A DNA stretch of 64,000 bases from CAZCPB01 sp044223975 (GTDB lineage Bacteria > Planctomycetota > Phycisphaerae > Phycisphaerales > UBA1924), in contig JBGALI010000018.1 of NCBI GenBank assembly GCA_044223975.1, forward strand, positions 54,749 to 118,748, in the 5' to 3' direction. Both the position numbers and the translations under genes were made by a program. Below the pieces are notes generated by a model. It was not told the origin of the DNA, did not search any database, and saw nothing but the letters and a program-made list of their open reading frames with translations. How positions within the stretch are numbered: position 1 is the stretch's first letter; each line of letters begins with the position of its first letter. This document shows positions 1-10,524 of the stretch, piece after piece.

Positions 1-96
1 AAGTCGTCCTTGACAGCGCACACTGTACGCGACGGCGTCCCCGTTGCGAACCACGCGCCGCCGAGGGCTCCCACGGGGATATTCCCGCACGATTCG
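1..96. other. window edge, no gene seen
   Basis: The first 96 bases lie downstream of the last gene of the minus-strand ABC importer operon. No supported coding region, hairpin terminator or RNA gene is visible in this short piece. Confidence 0.5.
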
Positions 97-1083
97 TCAG
101 GATCCCGGCCGTTCGCCGCGCGCCACCAGCCGGTGCAGAACCAGGAACAGCAGCACCAGACCGCCCGCGACGATCCGCGTCCACCACGAGCTCAGGTTTC
201 CCTGGAACGTGATGATCGTCTGGATCAGCCCCAGCACCAGCACTCCCCCCAGAGAACCGACCACCGTGCCCACCCCGCCCCGCAGCAGCGTGCCGCCGAT
301 GATGACCGACGCGATCACGTCCAGCTCGAGCCCCTTGCACGCCGCCGGGTCCCCCGACTGCTGATACAGCGAGAACACCACGCCCGCCAGCGCCGAAACC
401 CCGCCCGCCACGGCGTACACGCGGACACGCACCCCCGCCACCGGCAGCCCCATGAGCGCCGCCGCGCCCGCATCGTCCCCCACCGCGTACACCGCGCGCC
501 CGAACCGGGTGTGACGCAAGGTCAGCCACGCCGCCAGCAGCGCGATCACCAGCACCACCACCGTGGCGGGGAGGGTCACCCCGCGCGGGCCCAGCGGCAC
601 ATGCACCGAGAGCGCCTCGTTCAGCGTCTCGCCCACGAACGGGTGCGCGATCCCGATCGACTGCGGGTGCACCGCGAACGCCGCGCCCCGCGCCAGGAAC
701 ATCCCCGCCAGCGTCACGAGGAACGGCGGCAGGTCCAGGCGCGAGATCAGCAACCCCTGCCCCGCGCCGAACGCAACACCCGACCCCACCGCGATGGCAA
801 ACGCCGCCAGCGGGTGCACGTGAGACCTCTCGATCAGCGTCGCGACCAGCACGCTCGTGAACGCCATCACCGAGCTCACAGACAGGTCGATCCCGCCCGA
901 CAGAATGACAAACGTCGCCCCGATCGCCGCGACACCCAGGAACGCGTTGTCCACGAGCAGGTTGCGCACCACGCCCCACGACGCAAAGTTGGGGTACGCC
1001 GCGCCCCCGTACGCAAAGAGCGCCAGCAGCAGCGCCAGCGTCACCATCCACGGCGCCCGCGGCATGAGGCTGTGCCACTTCAT
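97..1083 (-). CDS. yjfF: sugar ABC transporter permease (YjfF/AraZ type)
   Basis: Inner-membrane permease of a RbsC-family sugar importer. The 328-residue product is strongly hydrophobic and contains the family signature ILSGGIDLSVSSVMAFTSVL. It is one of two different permeases in the operon, which is the YtfT/YjfF (or Shewanella AraW/AraZ) arrangement. The start was placed at the ATG at 1083 because it overlaps the stop of the upstream permease gene as ATGA (1080-1083); a longer reading frame exists but its N-terminal extension is Ala/Arg-rich and unlike the family. Last gene of the operon binding protein, ATPase, permease 1, permease 2. Substrate is inferred to be a pentose or furanose sugar because a ribulokinase gene lies divergent to the operon. 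Confidence 0.88.
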   Translation of the reverse strand: MKWHSLMPRAPWMVTLALLLALFAYGGAAYPNFASWGVVRNLLVDNAFLGVAAIGATFVILSGGIDLSVSSVMAFTSVLVATLIERSHVHPLAAFAIAVGSGVAFGAGQGLLISRLDLPPFLVTLAGMFLARGAAFAVHPQSIGIAHPFVGETLNEALSVHVPLGPRGVTLPATVVVLVIALLAAWLTLRHTRFGRAVYAVGDDAGAAALMGLPVAGVRVRVYAVAGGVSALAGVVFSLYQQSGDPAACKGLELDVIASVIIGGTLLRGGVGTVVGSLGGVLVLGLIQTIITFQGNLSSWWTRIVAGGLVLLFLVLHRLVARGERPGS

Positions 1084-2093
1084 GACACGCCCCCCGCCCC
1101 GCGCAGCCGCGCCAGGCGCCGCCGCAGCACGGGCGATTGGAGCACGCACACCACGATCACCGCCGCCGCCTTGGGCGCCGGCGCAATGTCCGCCGACACG
1201 TCCTGCATGTACAGCGTCTTGGTCAGCGTCTGCATCAGCACCGCCCCCAGCAGCGTGCCCGCCAGCGAGAACCGTCCCCCGCTCAGCGCCGTACCCCCGA
1301 TCACCACCGCCAGGATCGCGTCAAGCTCCAGCAGGTTCCCCGCGTTGTTGGCGTCCGCGGCATTGATGTACGAGCACTCCACCACGCCCGCCAGCCCCGC
1401 CAGCACCCCACACACCGCGTACACCACGAACTTCACCCCGCGATCGGGCACGCCGGCCAGCCTGCTGGCCGTCTGGTTGTCCCCCACCGCCTCGATGAAC
1501 AGCCCAAGCGCCGTCCGCCGCGTGGCCAGCGCGACGATCAGGGTCGCGAGCGCCAGCAGCGAAACCGGAACCGGCAGCCCCAGGAACGCGCCGTTGGCCA
1601 TGGCGCTGACCGGCGCGCAAGTGAATGTGATGATCAGCCCGTCAGTAATGAGCTGCGCGATGCCGCGCCCGGCGACCATGAGGATCAGCGTCGCGACGAT
1701 CGGTTGCAGCCGAAGCGCCCCCACCAGCACGCCGTTCCACAGCCCGCACACCAGCCCCGCGCCCAGCGCCGCCCCGATCGCCACAGGCCACGGCACCCCC
1801 GCCCGGGCGATGAGCATCGCCGTCACCGCCCCGGCGATCGCCGACACCGCGCCGACCGACAGATCAACGCCCCCGGTGGCGATGACCAGCGTCATGCCCA
1901 GCGCCACGATCCCGACCCGCGACCCGTGATTGAGGATGTCCACGAGCACGCCGTACACCCTGCCCTCGCGCACCCCCAGTGTAAAGAACCCCGGCGTAAA
2001 CACCGCGTTGAACGCCAGCAGCAGCCCCAGCGCCGCCAGCGGCCACGCCAGCGGCTTCACCGCGCGTGCGAACTTGTTCAGCGGATCACCCAT
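1080..2093 (-). CDS. ytfT: sugar ABC transporter permease (YtfT/AraW type)
   Basis: First permease of the importer, 337 residues, with repeated hydrophobic helices and the signature IATGGVDLSVGAVSAIAGAV, which aligns with the equivalent LSGGIDLSV motif of its partner permease. The start at 2093 (ATG, product MGDPLNKFARAVKPL) overlaps the 3' end of the ATPase gene by 8 bp; the longer frame upstream is antisense-like Arg/Ser-rich sequence. The next permease gene overlaps its stop by 4 bp, so translational coupling is likely. It should pair with YjfF to form a heterodimeric membrane channel driven by the double-domain ATPase encoded just upstream. Confidence 0.88.
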   Translation of the reverse strand: MGDPLNKFARAVKPLAWPLAALGLLLAFNAVFTPGFFTLGVREGRVYGVLVDILNHGSRVGIVALGMTLVIATGGVDLSVGAVSAIAGAVTAMLIARAGVPWPVAIGAALGAGLVCGLWNGVLVGALRLQPIVATLILMVAGRGIAQLITDGLIITFTCAPVSAMANGAFLGLPVPVSLLALATLIVALATRRTALGLFIEAVGDNQTASRLAGVPDRGVKFVVYAVCGVLAGLAGVVECSYINAADANNAGNLLELDAILAVVIGGTALSGGRFSLAGTLLGAVLMQTLTKTLYMQDVSADIAPAPKAAAVIVVCVLQSPVLRRRLARLRGAGGVS

Positions 2094-3639
2094 GGCGCTG
2101 CGACACCGCGTTGAGCACCGCGCTCTCGGAAACCTGATCGCCCGCCAGCTCGGCGACCGAGCGACGATCGCGCAGCACGACGATGCGCCCGCACGTGCGC
2201 ACGACCTCCTCGAGCTCCGAGCTGATGAACACCACCGACATGCCCTTGCGCCGCATCCCGTCGATCGCGCGAAGGACCTCGGCCTTGGCCGCCACATCGA
2301 TGCCGCGCGTCGGCTCGTCGAGAATCAGCAGCTCGGGGTCCGTCGCGAACCACCGCGCCAAGAGCGCCTTCTGCTGGTTCCCCCCCGAGAGCCTGCCGAT
2401 CGGCGTCTCCGCATCGGGCGTCTTGATCCCCAGCGCCGCGATGAAGCGATCGGCAAGCCGCCCCTGCTCGGCCGTGGACATCCGCCAGAGCAGCCCTCGC
2501 TTGGCCCGAAGCGCCAGCACGATGTTCTCCCGCACCGACAGCGACGGAAGCACGCCCTCGGCCTTGCGATTCTCCGGCGTGAGCGCCAGCCCCCGCGCGA
2601 TCGCCGCCCGCGGCGAGCCAAACCGCACGGGCCGCCCCCGCAGCCGCATCTCGCCGCGGTCCGGGCGATCCGCCCCGAAAAGCAGCCGCGCCGTCTCCGT
2701 CCGCCCCGACCCCAGCAGCCCCGCAAGCCCGACGGCCTCGCCGCGCCCGATCGAAAGATCGACGTGCTCGAGCGCGCCCTCTCGCCCGATCCCCCGCGCC
2801 GTCAGCAGCGCACCCTCCGCCGCGCCCGGCTCACCCCCCGCCGCCGGGCCGGACGGCAGCGACTCAAACTCGCGCCCGACCATGAGCGACACCAGCGCCG
2901 CCCGTGAGAGCGAACGTGCATCGTGCACTCCCACGAGCCTTCCATCGCGCAGCACCGTCACGCGGTCGGCGATCGCGTCCACCTGGTCCAGGAAGTGCGT
3001 GATGAACACGATGCCCAGCCCCTGATCCCTCAGGCGCCGCAGCACGACAAACAGCCGCTCGCACTCCCCGCGGTCCAGGCTCGAGGTCGGCTCGTCCAGG
3101 ACCAGCACCCGGGCATCAACATCCAGCGCCCTCGCGATCGCCACCAGCTGCTGCACCGCCACCGAGCACGTCGAAAGCTCGCGCGTCACGGACAGGTCGT
3201 TCAGACCCAGCCGCGCCAGCGCCGCGCCGGCCCGCTCGCGCACTCCCCCCCACCTCACCAGCCGCGGCCACAACCCCCGCACCGGCTCGCGGCCCAGGCA
3301 GATGTTCTCCGCCACCGACATGTGCGGGATCAGCCCCACCTCCTGGTACACCGTGGCGATCCGCGCCCCCTCCGCGTCGCGCGGCGAACCGAAGCGCACC
3401 TCGCGCCCCCCGACCCGGATTTCCCCCGCGCTCGGGCGGTGCACGCCCGTCAGACACTTGATCAGCGTGCTCTTGCCCGCACCGTTCTCGCCCATCAGCG
3501 CGTGGACCTCGCCCGCCCGCACCGCAAAGTCAACGCCCTTCAGCGCCGACACCGCCTCGAACCGCATGTGCAGCCCCCGCGCCTCGAGCAGCGGCTCGGG
3601 CCCGCGGGCGGGCGCAGCGGCGTCGGTTCCGGTCGTCAC
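2086..3639 (-). CDS. ytfR: sugar ABC transporter ATP-binding protein, duplicated ATPase
   Basis: Energises sugar import by ATP hydrolysis on the cytoplasmic face. The 517-residue product has two ABC modules, as in RbsA, XylG and YtfR. Module 1 has Walker A GENGAGKST near residue 52 and Walker B VLVLDEPTSSLD. Module 2 has a degenerate Walker A (LLGSGRTETARLLFG), the ABC signature LSGGNQQKALLARW and Walker B LLILDEPTRGID. A degenerate second P-loop is usual in this family. GTG start at 3639, 5 bp after the binding-protein stop at 3645. Its 3' end overlaps ytfT by 8 bp. Function of the family is well established; the particular sugar is inferred. Confidence 0.93.
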   Translation of the reverse strand: MTTGTDAAAPARGPEPLLEARGLHMRFEAVSALKGVDFAVRAGEVHALMGENGAGKSTLIKCLTGVHRPSAGEIRVGGREVRFGSPRDAEGARIATVYQEVGLIPHMSVAENICLGREPVRGLWPRLVRWGGVRERAGAALARLGLNDLSVTRELSTCSVAVQQLVAIARALDVDARVLVLDEPTSSLDRGECERLFVVLRRLRDQGLGIVFITHFLDQVDAIADRVTVLRDGRLVGVHDARSLSRAALVSLMVGREFESLPSGPAAGGEPGAAEGALLTARGIGREGALEHVDLSIGRGEAVGLAGLLGSGRTETARLLFGADRPDRGEMRLRGRPVRFGSPRAAIARGLALTPENRKAEGVLPSLSVRENIVLALRAKRGLLWRMSTAEQGRLADRFIAALGIKTPDAETPIGRLSGGNQQKALLARWFATDPELLILDEPTRGIDVAAKAEVLRAIDGMRRKGMSVVFISSELEEVVRTCGRIVVLRDRRSVAELAGDQVSESAVLNAVSQRHG

Positions 3640-3644
3640 GCGCT

Positions 3645-4673
3645 TCAGTACTTGCGGGAGGTGATGTCGCGGGCGGCCGTCGACTGATCGAACACGCCCG
3701 CCTCGGTCACGATCCTCTTCTCAACCGGCTTCTTGGCCACCAGCGCCTCAACGACATCGCACAGTTTCGGTCCCAGCAGCGGGCTGCACTCGACCGTGCA
3801 GTTGAGCTTCCCCGCCACCATCGCCTCAAACGCCGCCTTCACGCCGTCGATCGACACGACCCTGATATCCACGCCCGGCTTCAGCCCCGCCTCCTCGATC
3901 GCCTGGATAGCGCCGAGCGCCATGTCGTCGTTGTGCGCGTACACCGCCGTGATCCCCTTCCCTTCAGGGATCTTGAGAAACGTCTCCATCACCTCGCGCC
4001 CCTTGGCACGCGTGAACTCCCCCGACTGGCTCTTGATGATCTTGATCTCGGGGAACGCCTTGATCCCCTCCTCAAACCCCTTCTTGCGGTCGATCGCCGG
4101 CGCCGACCCCGGCGTCCCCTGCAGCTCGGCCACCACCGCCTTCCCCCCGGTCGCCTTCCCCAGCCACGCGGCCGCTCGCCGCCCCTCCTCCACAAAGTCC
4201 GCCCCGATGAACGTCACGTACAGGTCCGGCGAGGACACCTGCACCACCCGGTCCGTCAGCACCACCGGGATCCCCGCCTGCTTGATCTCCTTCAGCACCG
4301 GCTCCCAGCCCGTCTCGACCACCGGCGACAGCGCGATCACGTCCACACCCTGGGCCACGAAGCTCCGCAGCGCCTTGATCTGGTTCTCCTGCTTCTGCTG
4401 CGCATCGGAGAACACCAGCTCAAACCCTCGGGCCGCGGCCTCCGCCTTGATCGACTCCGTATTCGCGCGACGCCAGTCGCTCTCAGCACCGATCTGCGAG
4501 AACCCCAGCTTGATCTCCTTGTGGGCCTCCCCCGCTGCGCTTCCTCCAGCCGCGGGCTTGGGAGCCGCCGCGGGCTTCGAAGACTCGGCGGGCTTCTGGT
4601 CGCACCCCGTCGAAAGTGCCGCGATCGCGGCAACCGCAAACCCAAGCACGAATCGGCGGGAGACTGTTTTCAT
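3645..4673 (-). CDS. ytfQ: sugar ABC transporter substrate-binding lipoprotein (YtfQ/AraU type)
   Basis: Periplasmic, lipid-anchored sugar receptor of 342 residues. The N-terminus has a basic start (MKTVSRRF), a hydrophobic core and a lipobox ending STGC, followed by an Ala/Pro/Lys linker. The mature part begins with LGFSQIGAESDWRRANTESI and includes DAQQKQENQIKALRSFVAQG, both very characteristic of YtfQ-like periplasmic-binding-protein type 1 receptors for furanose sugars. The ATG at 4673 was chosen because it precedes the signal peptide directly; an upstream extension in frame has no signal character. First gene of the minus-strand operon, divergent from ribulokinase across a 159-bp intergenic region that must carry both promoters. 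Arabinose is a plausible ligand, galactofuranose an alternative. Confidence 0.9.
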   Translation of the reverse strand: MKTVSRRFVLGFAVAAIAALSTGCDQKPAESSKPAAAPKPAAGGSAAGEAHKEIKLGFSQIGAESDWRRANTESIKAEAAARGFELVFSDAQQKQENQIKALRSFVAQGVDVIALSPVVETGWEPVLKEIKQAGIPVVLTDRVVQVSSPDLYVTFIGADFVEEGRRAAAWLGKATGGKAVVAELQGTPGSAPAIDRKKGFEEGIKAFPEIKIIKSQSGEFTRAKGREVMETFLKIPEGKGITAVYAHNDDMALGAIQAIEEAGLKPGVDIRVVSIDGVKAAFEAMVAGKLNCTVECSPLLGPKLCDVVEALVAKKPVEKRIVTEAGVFDQSTAARDITSRKY

Positions 4674-4832
4674 GGGGTGAACCTCGAGAGTGAAAGGCAA
4701 GGAAACGGCCAGCGGCCTCACGCGGCTGCCGCAACCGCAACGCCGCGGCAGGCCCCCGGGCACCAGACGCCCGGTTCGCACATACTACATACTTAGGTCG
4801 CGTTGAACGCACACCAGCCGCGGGGACCCACG
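4674..4832. promoter_or_regulatory. divergent intergenic control region, sugar importer / ribulokinase
   Basis: This 159-bp gap separates two divergently transcribed units that should act on the same sugar. On the plus strand an AT-rich stretch near 4781-4796 contains CATACT/TACTTA, a candidate -10 element for the kinase gene about 40 nt before its ATG. No clear operator palindrome was recognised. Shared regulation of import and kinase from this gap is inferred from layout only. Confidence 0.4.
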
Positions 4833-6533
4833 ATGACCGCGTCCGCCACGTTTTCCATCGGCGTCGATTTCGGCACAAACTCCGTTCGCGCCCTCGTCGT
4901 CGACACCGCGACGGGTGAAGAGATCGCCACCGCCGTGCACCCCTACGCCGCGGGCATGAACGGCATCATCCTCGACGATCACGACCCCAACCTCGCCCGC
5001 CAGGACCCCGCCGACTATCTCGCTGGCTTCAACGCCAGCCTCGCCGAGGCCGTAACCCTGGCCAAGGGTCGCCCCGGCTTCGATCCCGGCCGCGTCGTGG
5101 GCATCGGCGTCGACACCACCGGCTCCACCCCCATCCCCGTGGACCGCGCGGGGACCGCCCTCGGCCTTCTCCCGGAGTTCCGCAAAGACCCCGCCGCGAT
5201 GGCCTGGCTCTGGAAGGACCACACCGCGCACGCCGAAGCCGCCGAGATCACCGACAAAGCCCGGTCCGCAGGCCTTCCCTACCTCTCCAAGTGCGGCGGA
5301 ACCTACTCCTCCGAGTGGTTCTGGTCCAAGGCCCTTCACTGCGAGCGCACCAACCCCCGCGTTGCCAAGGCCGCGCACTCCTGGGTCGAGCAGTGCGACT
5401 ACGTGGTCGGCGCCGTCACGGGCAAGACCGATCCCACCAGCATGAGCCGCGGCGTGTGCGCCGCCGGTCACAAGGCGATGTACCACCCCTCCTGGGGCGG
5501 CCTCCCTTCGGCCGCGTTCCTCGAATGCCTCTCCCCCGGTTTCTCCCGCATCCGCGAGCACTACGCGCCCCTCGCCGTGCCCTCCGACCGTGTCGCGGGC
5601 GGCCTCACCCCCGACATCGCACGGGCCGTCGGCCTCCCCGCGAACCTGCCGGTCGCCGTCGGCGCGATCGATGCCCACGTCGGTGCCGTCGGTTGCGGCA
5701 TCACGCCCGGAACGCTCGTGAAGATCATCGGCACCAGCACCTGCGACTGCATGGTCTGGCCCATGAACACGCCCCTGGCCGACATCCCCGGCGTCTGCGG
5801 CATCGTCCCCGAGAGCATCCTGCCCGGCATGCACGGCATCGAGGCCGGCCAGTCCGCCGTCGGCGACATCTTCAACTGGTTCGTGCAGCGCATCGCGCCC
5901 TCGGGCTACGGCGCGGCAGACGACATGCACCGGCGCCTCTCAGAGTCCGCCGCGACCCTCGCCCCCGGCGAGAGTGGCCTGGTCGCGCTCGACTGGCACC
6001 ACGGCAACCGCACCGTGCTCGTCGACCCCCTCCTCACCGGCCTCATGGTCGGCCAGACGCTCACCACCACGCCCCACGAGATCTACCGCGCCCTGATCGA
6101 GGCAACCGCGTTCGGCGCCCTCACGATCATCGACCGCATCCAGCAGCACGGTGTCCGCATCGACGAGGTCATCAACTGCGGCGGCATCGCCGACAAGAGC
6201 CCCCTGACGATGCAGATCTACGCCGATGTCACCAACCGTCCCATGAAAGTCAGCCGCTCCGCCCAGACCTGCGCCCTGGGCGCCGCCATCTTCGGCGCCG
6301 TCGTCGGCCGCGCCCACGCCTCCGTCGCCGACGCCCAGCGCGCCATGACCGCCGTGAAGCCCCACGTCTTCCGCCCGATCCCCGCCCACGCCGACGTGTA
6401 CCGCAAGCTCTTTGGTATCTACTCACGCCTGCACGACGCCTTCGGTGTCCGCGGCAGCAGCGTCACGCTCGACGGCGTCATGAAGGAACTGATCTCGATC
6501 CGCCAGTCGGCCCGCGCCGGCCGAAAGGCATGA
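4833..6533 (+). CDS. araB: L-ribulokinase
   Basis: Phosphorylates L-ribulose to L-ribulose 5-phosphate in L-arabinose catabolism. The 566-residue product is a full-length FGGY-family kinase closely following AraB: N-terminal phosphate-binding motif GVDFGTNSVRALVVDTATGE, then GVDTTGSTPIPVD, WKDHTAHAEA, and the C-terminal-domain motif IIGTSTCDC. The ATG at 4833 was preferred; a TTG at 4803 would add ten residues not typical of the family. The neighbouring divergent importer of YtfQRT/AraUVWZ type supports a pentose role. No arabinose isomerase (araA) or ribulose-5-phosphate epimerase (araD) gene is in the window, so the rest of the pathway must be elsewhere. Confidence 0.95.
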   Translation: MTASATFSIGVDFGTNSVRALVVDTATGEEIATAVHPYAAGMNGIILDDHDPNLARQDPADYLAGFNASLAEAVTLAKGRPGFDPGRVVGIGVDTTGSTPIPVDRAGTALGLLPEFRKDPAAMAWLWKDHTAHAEAAEITDKARSAGLPYLSKCGGTYSSEWFWSKALHCERTNPRVAKAAHSWVEQCDYVVGAVTGKTDPTSMSRGVCAAGHKAMYHPSWGGLPSAAFLECLSPGFSRIREHYAPLAVPSDRVAGGLTPDIARAVGLPANLPVAVGAIDAHVGAVGCGITPGTLVKIIGTSTCDCMVWPMNTPLADIPGVCGIVPESILPGMHGIEAGQSAVGDIFNWFVQRIAPSGYGAADDMHRRLSESAATLAPGESGLVALDWHHGNRTVLVDPLLTGLMVGQTLTTTPHEIYRALIEATAFGALTIIDRIQQHGVRIDEVINCGGIADKSPLTMQIYADVTNRPMKVSRSAQTCALGAAIFGAVVGRAHASVADAQRAMTAVKPHVFRPIPAHADVYRKLFGIYSRLHDAFGVRGSSVTLDGVMKELISIRQSARAGRKA

Positions 6534-6559
6534 TCGAGGTCGATTCCCCGGCCCGCCCG

Positions 6560-6565
6560 TACAGT
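6560..6565 (+). promoter_or_regulatory. leaderless-type -10 box before the SDR gene
   Basis: TACAGT followed by 5 nt and then the ATG at 6571. A transcription start 6-7 nt after the box would fall on the start codon. No Shine-Dalgarno sequence precedes the gene. No good -35 box was seen. Confidence 0.5.
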
Positions 6566-6570
6566 CAGCC

Positions 6571-7743
6571 ATGGCCATCTCCACATCCCGCCGGCGCTTC
6601 CTTTCCGCGTCCCTGGCCGCGGGCGCCACGCTCGCCCTCGGCAGCACGCCCCGCCGCGCCGCGGCAGGAATCACTTCCCCCGCCGCCTCACGCGCACCGC
6701 TCCGCATCCTCGTCCTGGGCGGCACGGCCATGCTCGGCCCCGCCGTCATCGACGCCGCGCTCGCACGCGGACACCGCGTCACCATGTTCAACCGCGGCAA
6801 GACCGAAGCCCAGCGCGGCACGCCCATCCCCGCGGCCGTGGAACGCCTCGTCGGCGACCGCGACCCGCGCAAGGGCAACGGCCTCGCCGCGCTCAAGGGC
6901 CGCGAGTTCGACGTCGTCATCGACACCTCCGGCCTCTTCCCCCGCCACGTCGCCTGCTCCGCCGATCTCCTCGAAAGCCAGGGCACGCGCCGCTACATCT
7001 TCATCTCCAGCATCTCCGCCTACGACAACCACCGCACCCCCGGCGCCGACGAGAGCGATGCCCCCGCCAACCCCAGGAACCCCTACGAAGAAGAAGGCGA
7101 CGCCGGCTTCGTCTACACCGGCGAGCTCAAGCGCCCCTGCGAACAGGCCGTCGAGCGGATCTTCGGCGCCAAGGCCACGATCATCCGGCCCGCGTACCTT
7201 GTCGGCCCCGGCGATGCGACGGGCCGCTTTGCGTACTGGCCCATCCGCGTGCGCGAGGCCACGGGCGACCACGCCGACATGCTCGTCCCCGGCCCGCCCG
7301 ACATGCCGATCCAAGTCGTCGACGTGCGCGACCTCGCGGCCTGGCTCATGCTCGTCGCCGAGCAGGACATCCCCGGCACCTTCAACGCCTGCGGCCCCGC
7401 CGCGCCGCTCACGATCACCGACGTCCTGCACGCCTGCGAAGAAGCCGCCGGCCGCACGGGCGACAAGGCCCCGAGGTACGAGTGGGTGACGTGGGATTTC
7501 CTCCGCACCCAGAAGCTCCCCATGCCCATCGTCCTCCCGCCCGAAGGCGACACCGCCGGGTTCCACCGCCGCTCCGGCGCCAAGGCGATCGCCGCCGGCC
7601 TGCGGTTCCGCCCGATGCGAGAGACCGCCGCCGCGATCCTCGCCTGGTGGGACCAGCAGCCCGCAGAAGAAAAGCCCCGATTCCGAGGCAGGCCCACCCT
7701 CGAGCGCGAGCAGGAAGCGCTCCGCGCGTGGAAATCGCGCTGA
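6571..7743 (+). CDS. Tat-exported NAD-dependent epimerase/dehydratase-like SDR
   Basis: A 390-residue protein with a twin-arginine signal (SRRRFLSASLAAGATLA), so folded export is expected. The mature part starts with a nucleotide-binding Rossmann motif, VLGGTAMLGPAVIDAALARG, and continues like extended/atypical SDR proteins of the isoflavone-reductase or CSP41-like group: FISSISAYDN and VYTGELKRPCEQAVE, where the usual YxxxK catalytic pair is YTGELK (Y then K five residues later), a loosened motif. It could be a sugar-nucleotide or sugar epimerase-like enzyme; the substrate cannot be told. It lies 37 bp after araB on the same strand but appears to have its own leaderless-type promoter, so a functional link to arabinose use is only a possibility. 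Confidence 0.8.
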   Translation: MAISTSRRRFLSASLAAGATLALGSTPRRAAAGITSPAASRAPLRILVLGGTAMLGPAVIDAALARGHRVTMFNRGKTEAQRGTPIPAAVERLVGDRDPRKGNGLAALKGREFDVVIDTSGLFPRHVACSADLLESQGTRRYIFISSISAYDNHRTPGADESDAPANPRNPYEEEGDAGFVYTGELKRPCEQAVERIFGAKATIIRPAYLVGPGDATGRFAYWPIRVREATGDHADMLVPGPPDMPIQVVDVRDLAAWLMLVAEQDIPGTFNACGPAAPLTITDVLHACEEAAGRTGDKAPRYEWVTWDFLRTQKLPMPIVLPPEGDTAGFHRRSGAKAIAAGLRFRPMRETAAAILAWWDQQPAEEKPRFRGRPTLEREQEALRAWKSR

Positions 7744-7847
7744 TCACCGGCCGATCGCCCGGAGGTTGCACGCAGGCCGCGCCAGGTCCGCGCCCCCCGT
7801 CGCGATAGACTCATGGCGGGGCACGACCCCCGCACCGAGCCGCTCCC

Positions 7848-9545
<1,698 letters not shown>

Positions 9546-9564
9546 TACCGACCCGCGTTGCGAC

Positions 9565-9610
9565 TCCCACCCTCCTAGAGGGAGGGGGGCCGGGGGGGGT
9601 GGGTTCGTCC
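9565..9610 (+). repeat. G-rich dispersed repeat, copy 1
   Basis: The core AGAGGGAGGGGGGCCGGGGG followed by GGGTGGGTTC lies between the UbiB gene and a convergent gene. The same sequence recurs in reverse orientation at 42851-42900. It starts with a short inverted repeat (CCCTCC...GGAGGG type) and could form a hairpin. Two copies in one window indicate a dispersed repeat family. Confidence 0.65.
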
Positions 9611-9701
9611 TCTCTCCTCCGTCCCCAACCTCACGGCGCCTTTCAACGGAAGGGGAGAACGCGCACCCATTGATCAGTGATCGGTATGACGGGCACCGCC
9701 A

Positions 9702-10430
9702 CTACCGCCGGCGCGTCGCCTTCTTGGCTCCGCCGCTCTTCTTCTTTACCGGCGCCCGTCGCGTCTTCACCGGCTCGACCCGCGGCGCCGACTTCGTCAC
9801 CGCGTCGGCCAGCCCCTCCAGCAGCCCGCCCGCGCCCTGCAGCAGTGTCCCCACCGCGCTCCGCGCCGCCCGCGCGCTCGCCCCCACCGTCTCACGCCCC
9901 AGCTCCGACAGTCGCCCGTCCGCCGCCTCGCGCGCCGTTTCCGCCGCGGCACTGATCTTGGTGCCCGCGCGCCGCGCCTCATCGACGATCGTGTTCAGCT
10001 CGACCTTGGCCGCGCCCGTCAGCGAACGCCCCGCCAGGTGCAGCGACTTCAGCACCTCGTCCTCGAGCTTGCGGAAGTCCTTGGCCGTGCGCCGCACGTC
10101 GCGCTTCACGAACGTCGCCCCGCGCTCACCCGCGACGGCCGCGGTCGCCCTGGTCGCCCGCGCCGCCGCCGCCACGGCGTCGGTCAGGCCGTTCACCACC
10201 TGCCGCAGCACGCTCCGCTCGGACTTCGACACCGAGTTGTCCAGCCCCGAAGCCGCGCCCTGCACGACCTCCTTGGCCAGCCCCGGCAGCTCGCTGATCG
10301 ACAGGTCGTTGTCGCGCACCGCCCGCAGCGTCAGGTCGTGCACGCGCTTGCGCACGTTGCCCCCGCTCACCGCCGACTTGGCCGCGCGCCCGGCCTTGGA
10401 GTGCGAACCGCCGGAACTCTTCTTCGCCAT
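9702..10430 (-). CDS. Ala/Lys-rich helical protein, phasin- or histone-H1-like composition
   Basis: No family was recognised with confidence. The 242-residue product is almost entirely predicted helix, rich in Ala, Arg, Lys, Val and Asp/Glu with few aromatics, without a signal peptide or membrane span. The C-terminal tail (RVEPVKTRRAPVKKKSGG and onward to RRR) is strongly basic and resembles the Lys/Ala tails of bacterial histone-H1-like proteins, while the long amphipathic middle resembles phasins and similar coiled-coil proteins. It follows the giant FtsK-like gene by 94 bp on the same strand, so it may be the last gene of the type VII-like cassette or an independent gene. Convergent with the UbiB gene. 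Confidence 0.6.
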   Translation of the reverse strand: MAKKSSGGSHSKAGRAAKSAVSGGNVRKRVHDLTLRAVRDNDLSISELPGLAKEVVQGAASGLDNSVSKSERSVLRQVVNGLTDAVAAAARATRATAAVAGERGATFVKRDVRRTAKDFRKLEDEVLKSLHLAGRSLTGAAKVELNTIVDEARRAGTKISAAAETAREAADGRLSELGRETVGASARAARSAVGTLLQGAGGLLEGLADAVTKSAPRVEPVKTRRAPVKKKSGGAKKATRRR

Positions 10431-10524
10431 GGGAACCTCCGTAAAGTCAACGGCGCACGGGCGCGATGGGTTTCAGGAAAGCATACGGAGCCCGCCGCGC
10501 ACTGTCATAACCGCGCGGCCCGCG

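Noticed and set aside
10..1929. 639-codon open frame on the plus strand
   Set aside because: It lies antisense to the two permease genes. The product is Arg/His/Pro/Gln-rich with no motif, as expected from the complement of GC-rich coding DNA, and the permeases have clear family signatures.
4803..4832. TTG start for ribulokinase adding ten residues
   Set aside because: The family begins near the ATG at 4833; the extension has no ribosome-binding site and no similarity.
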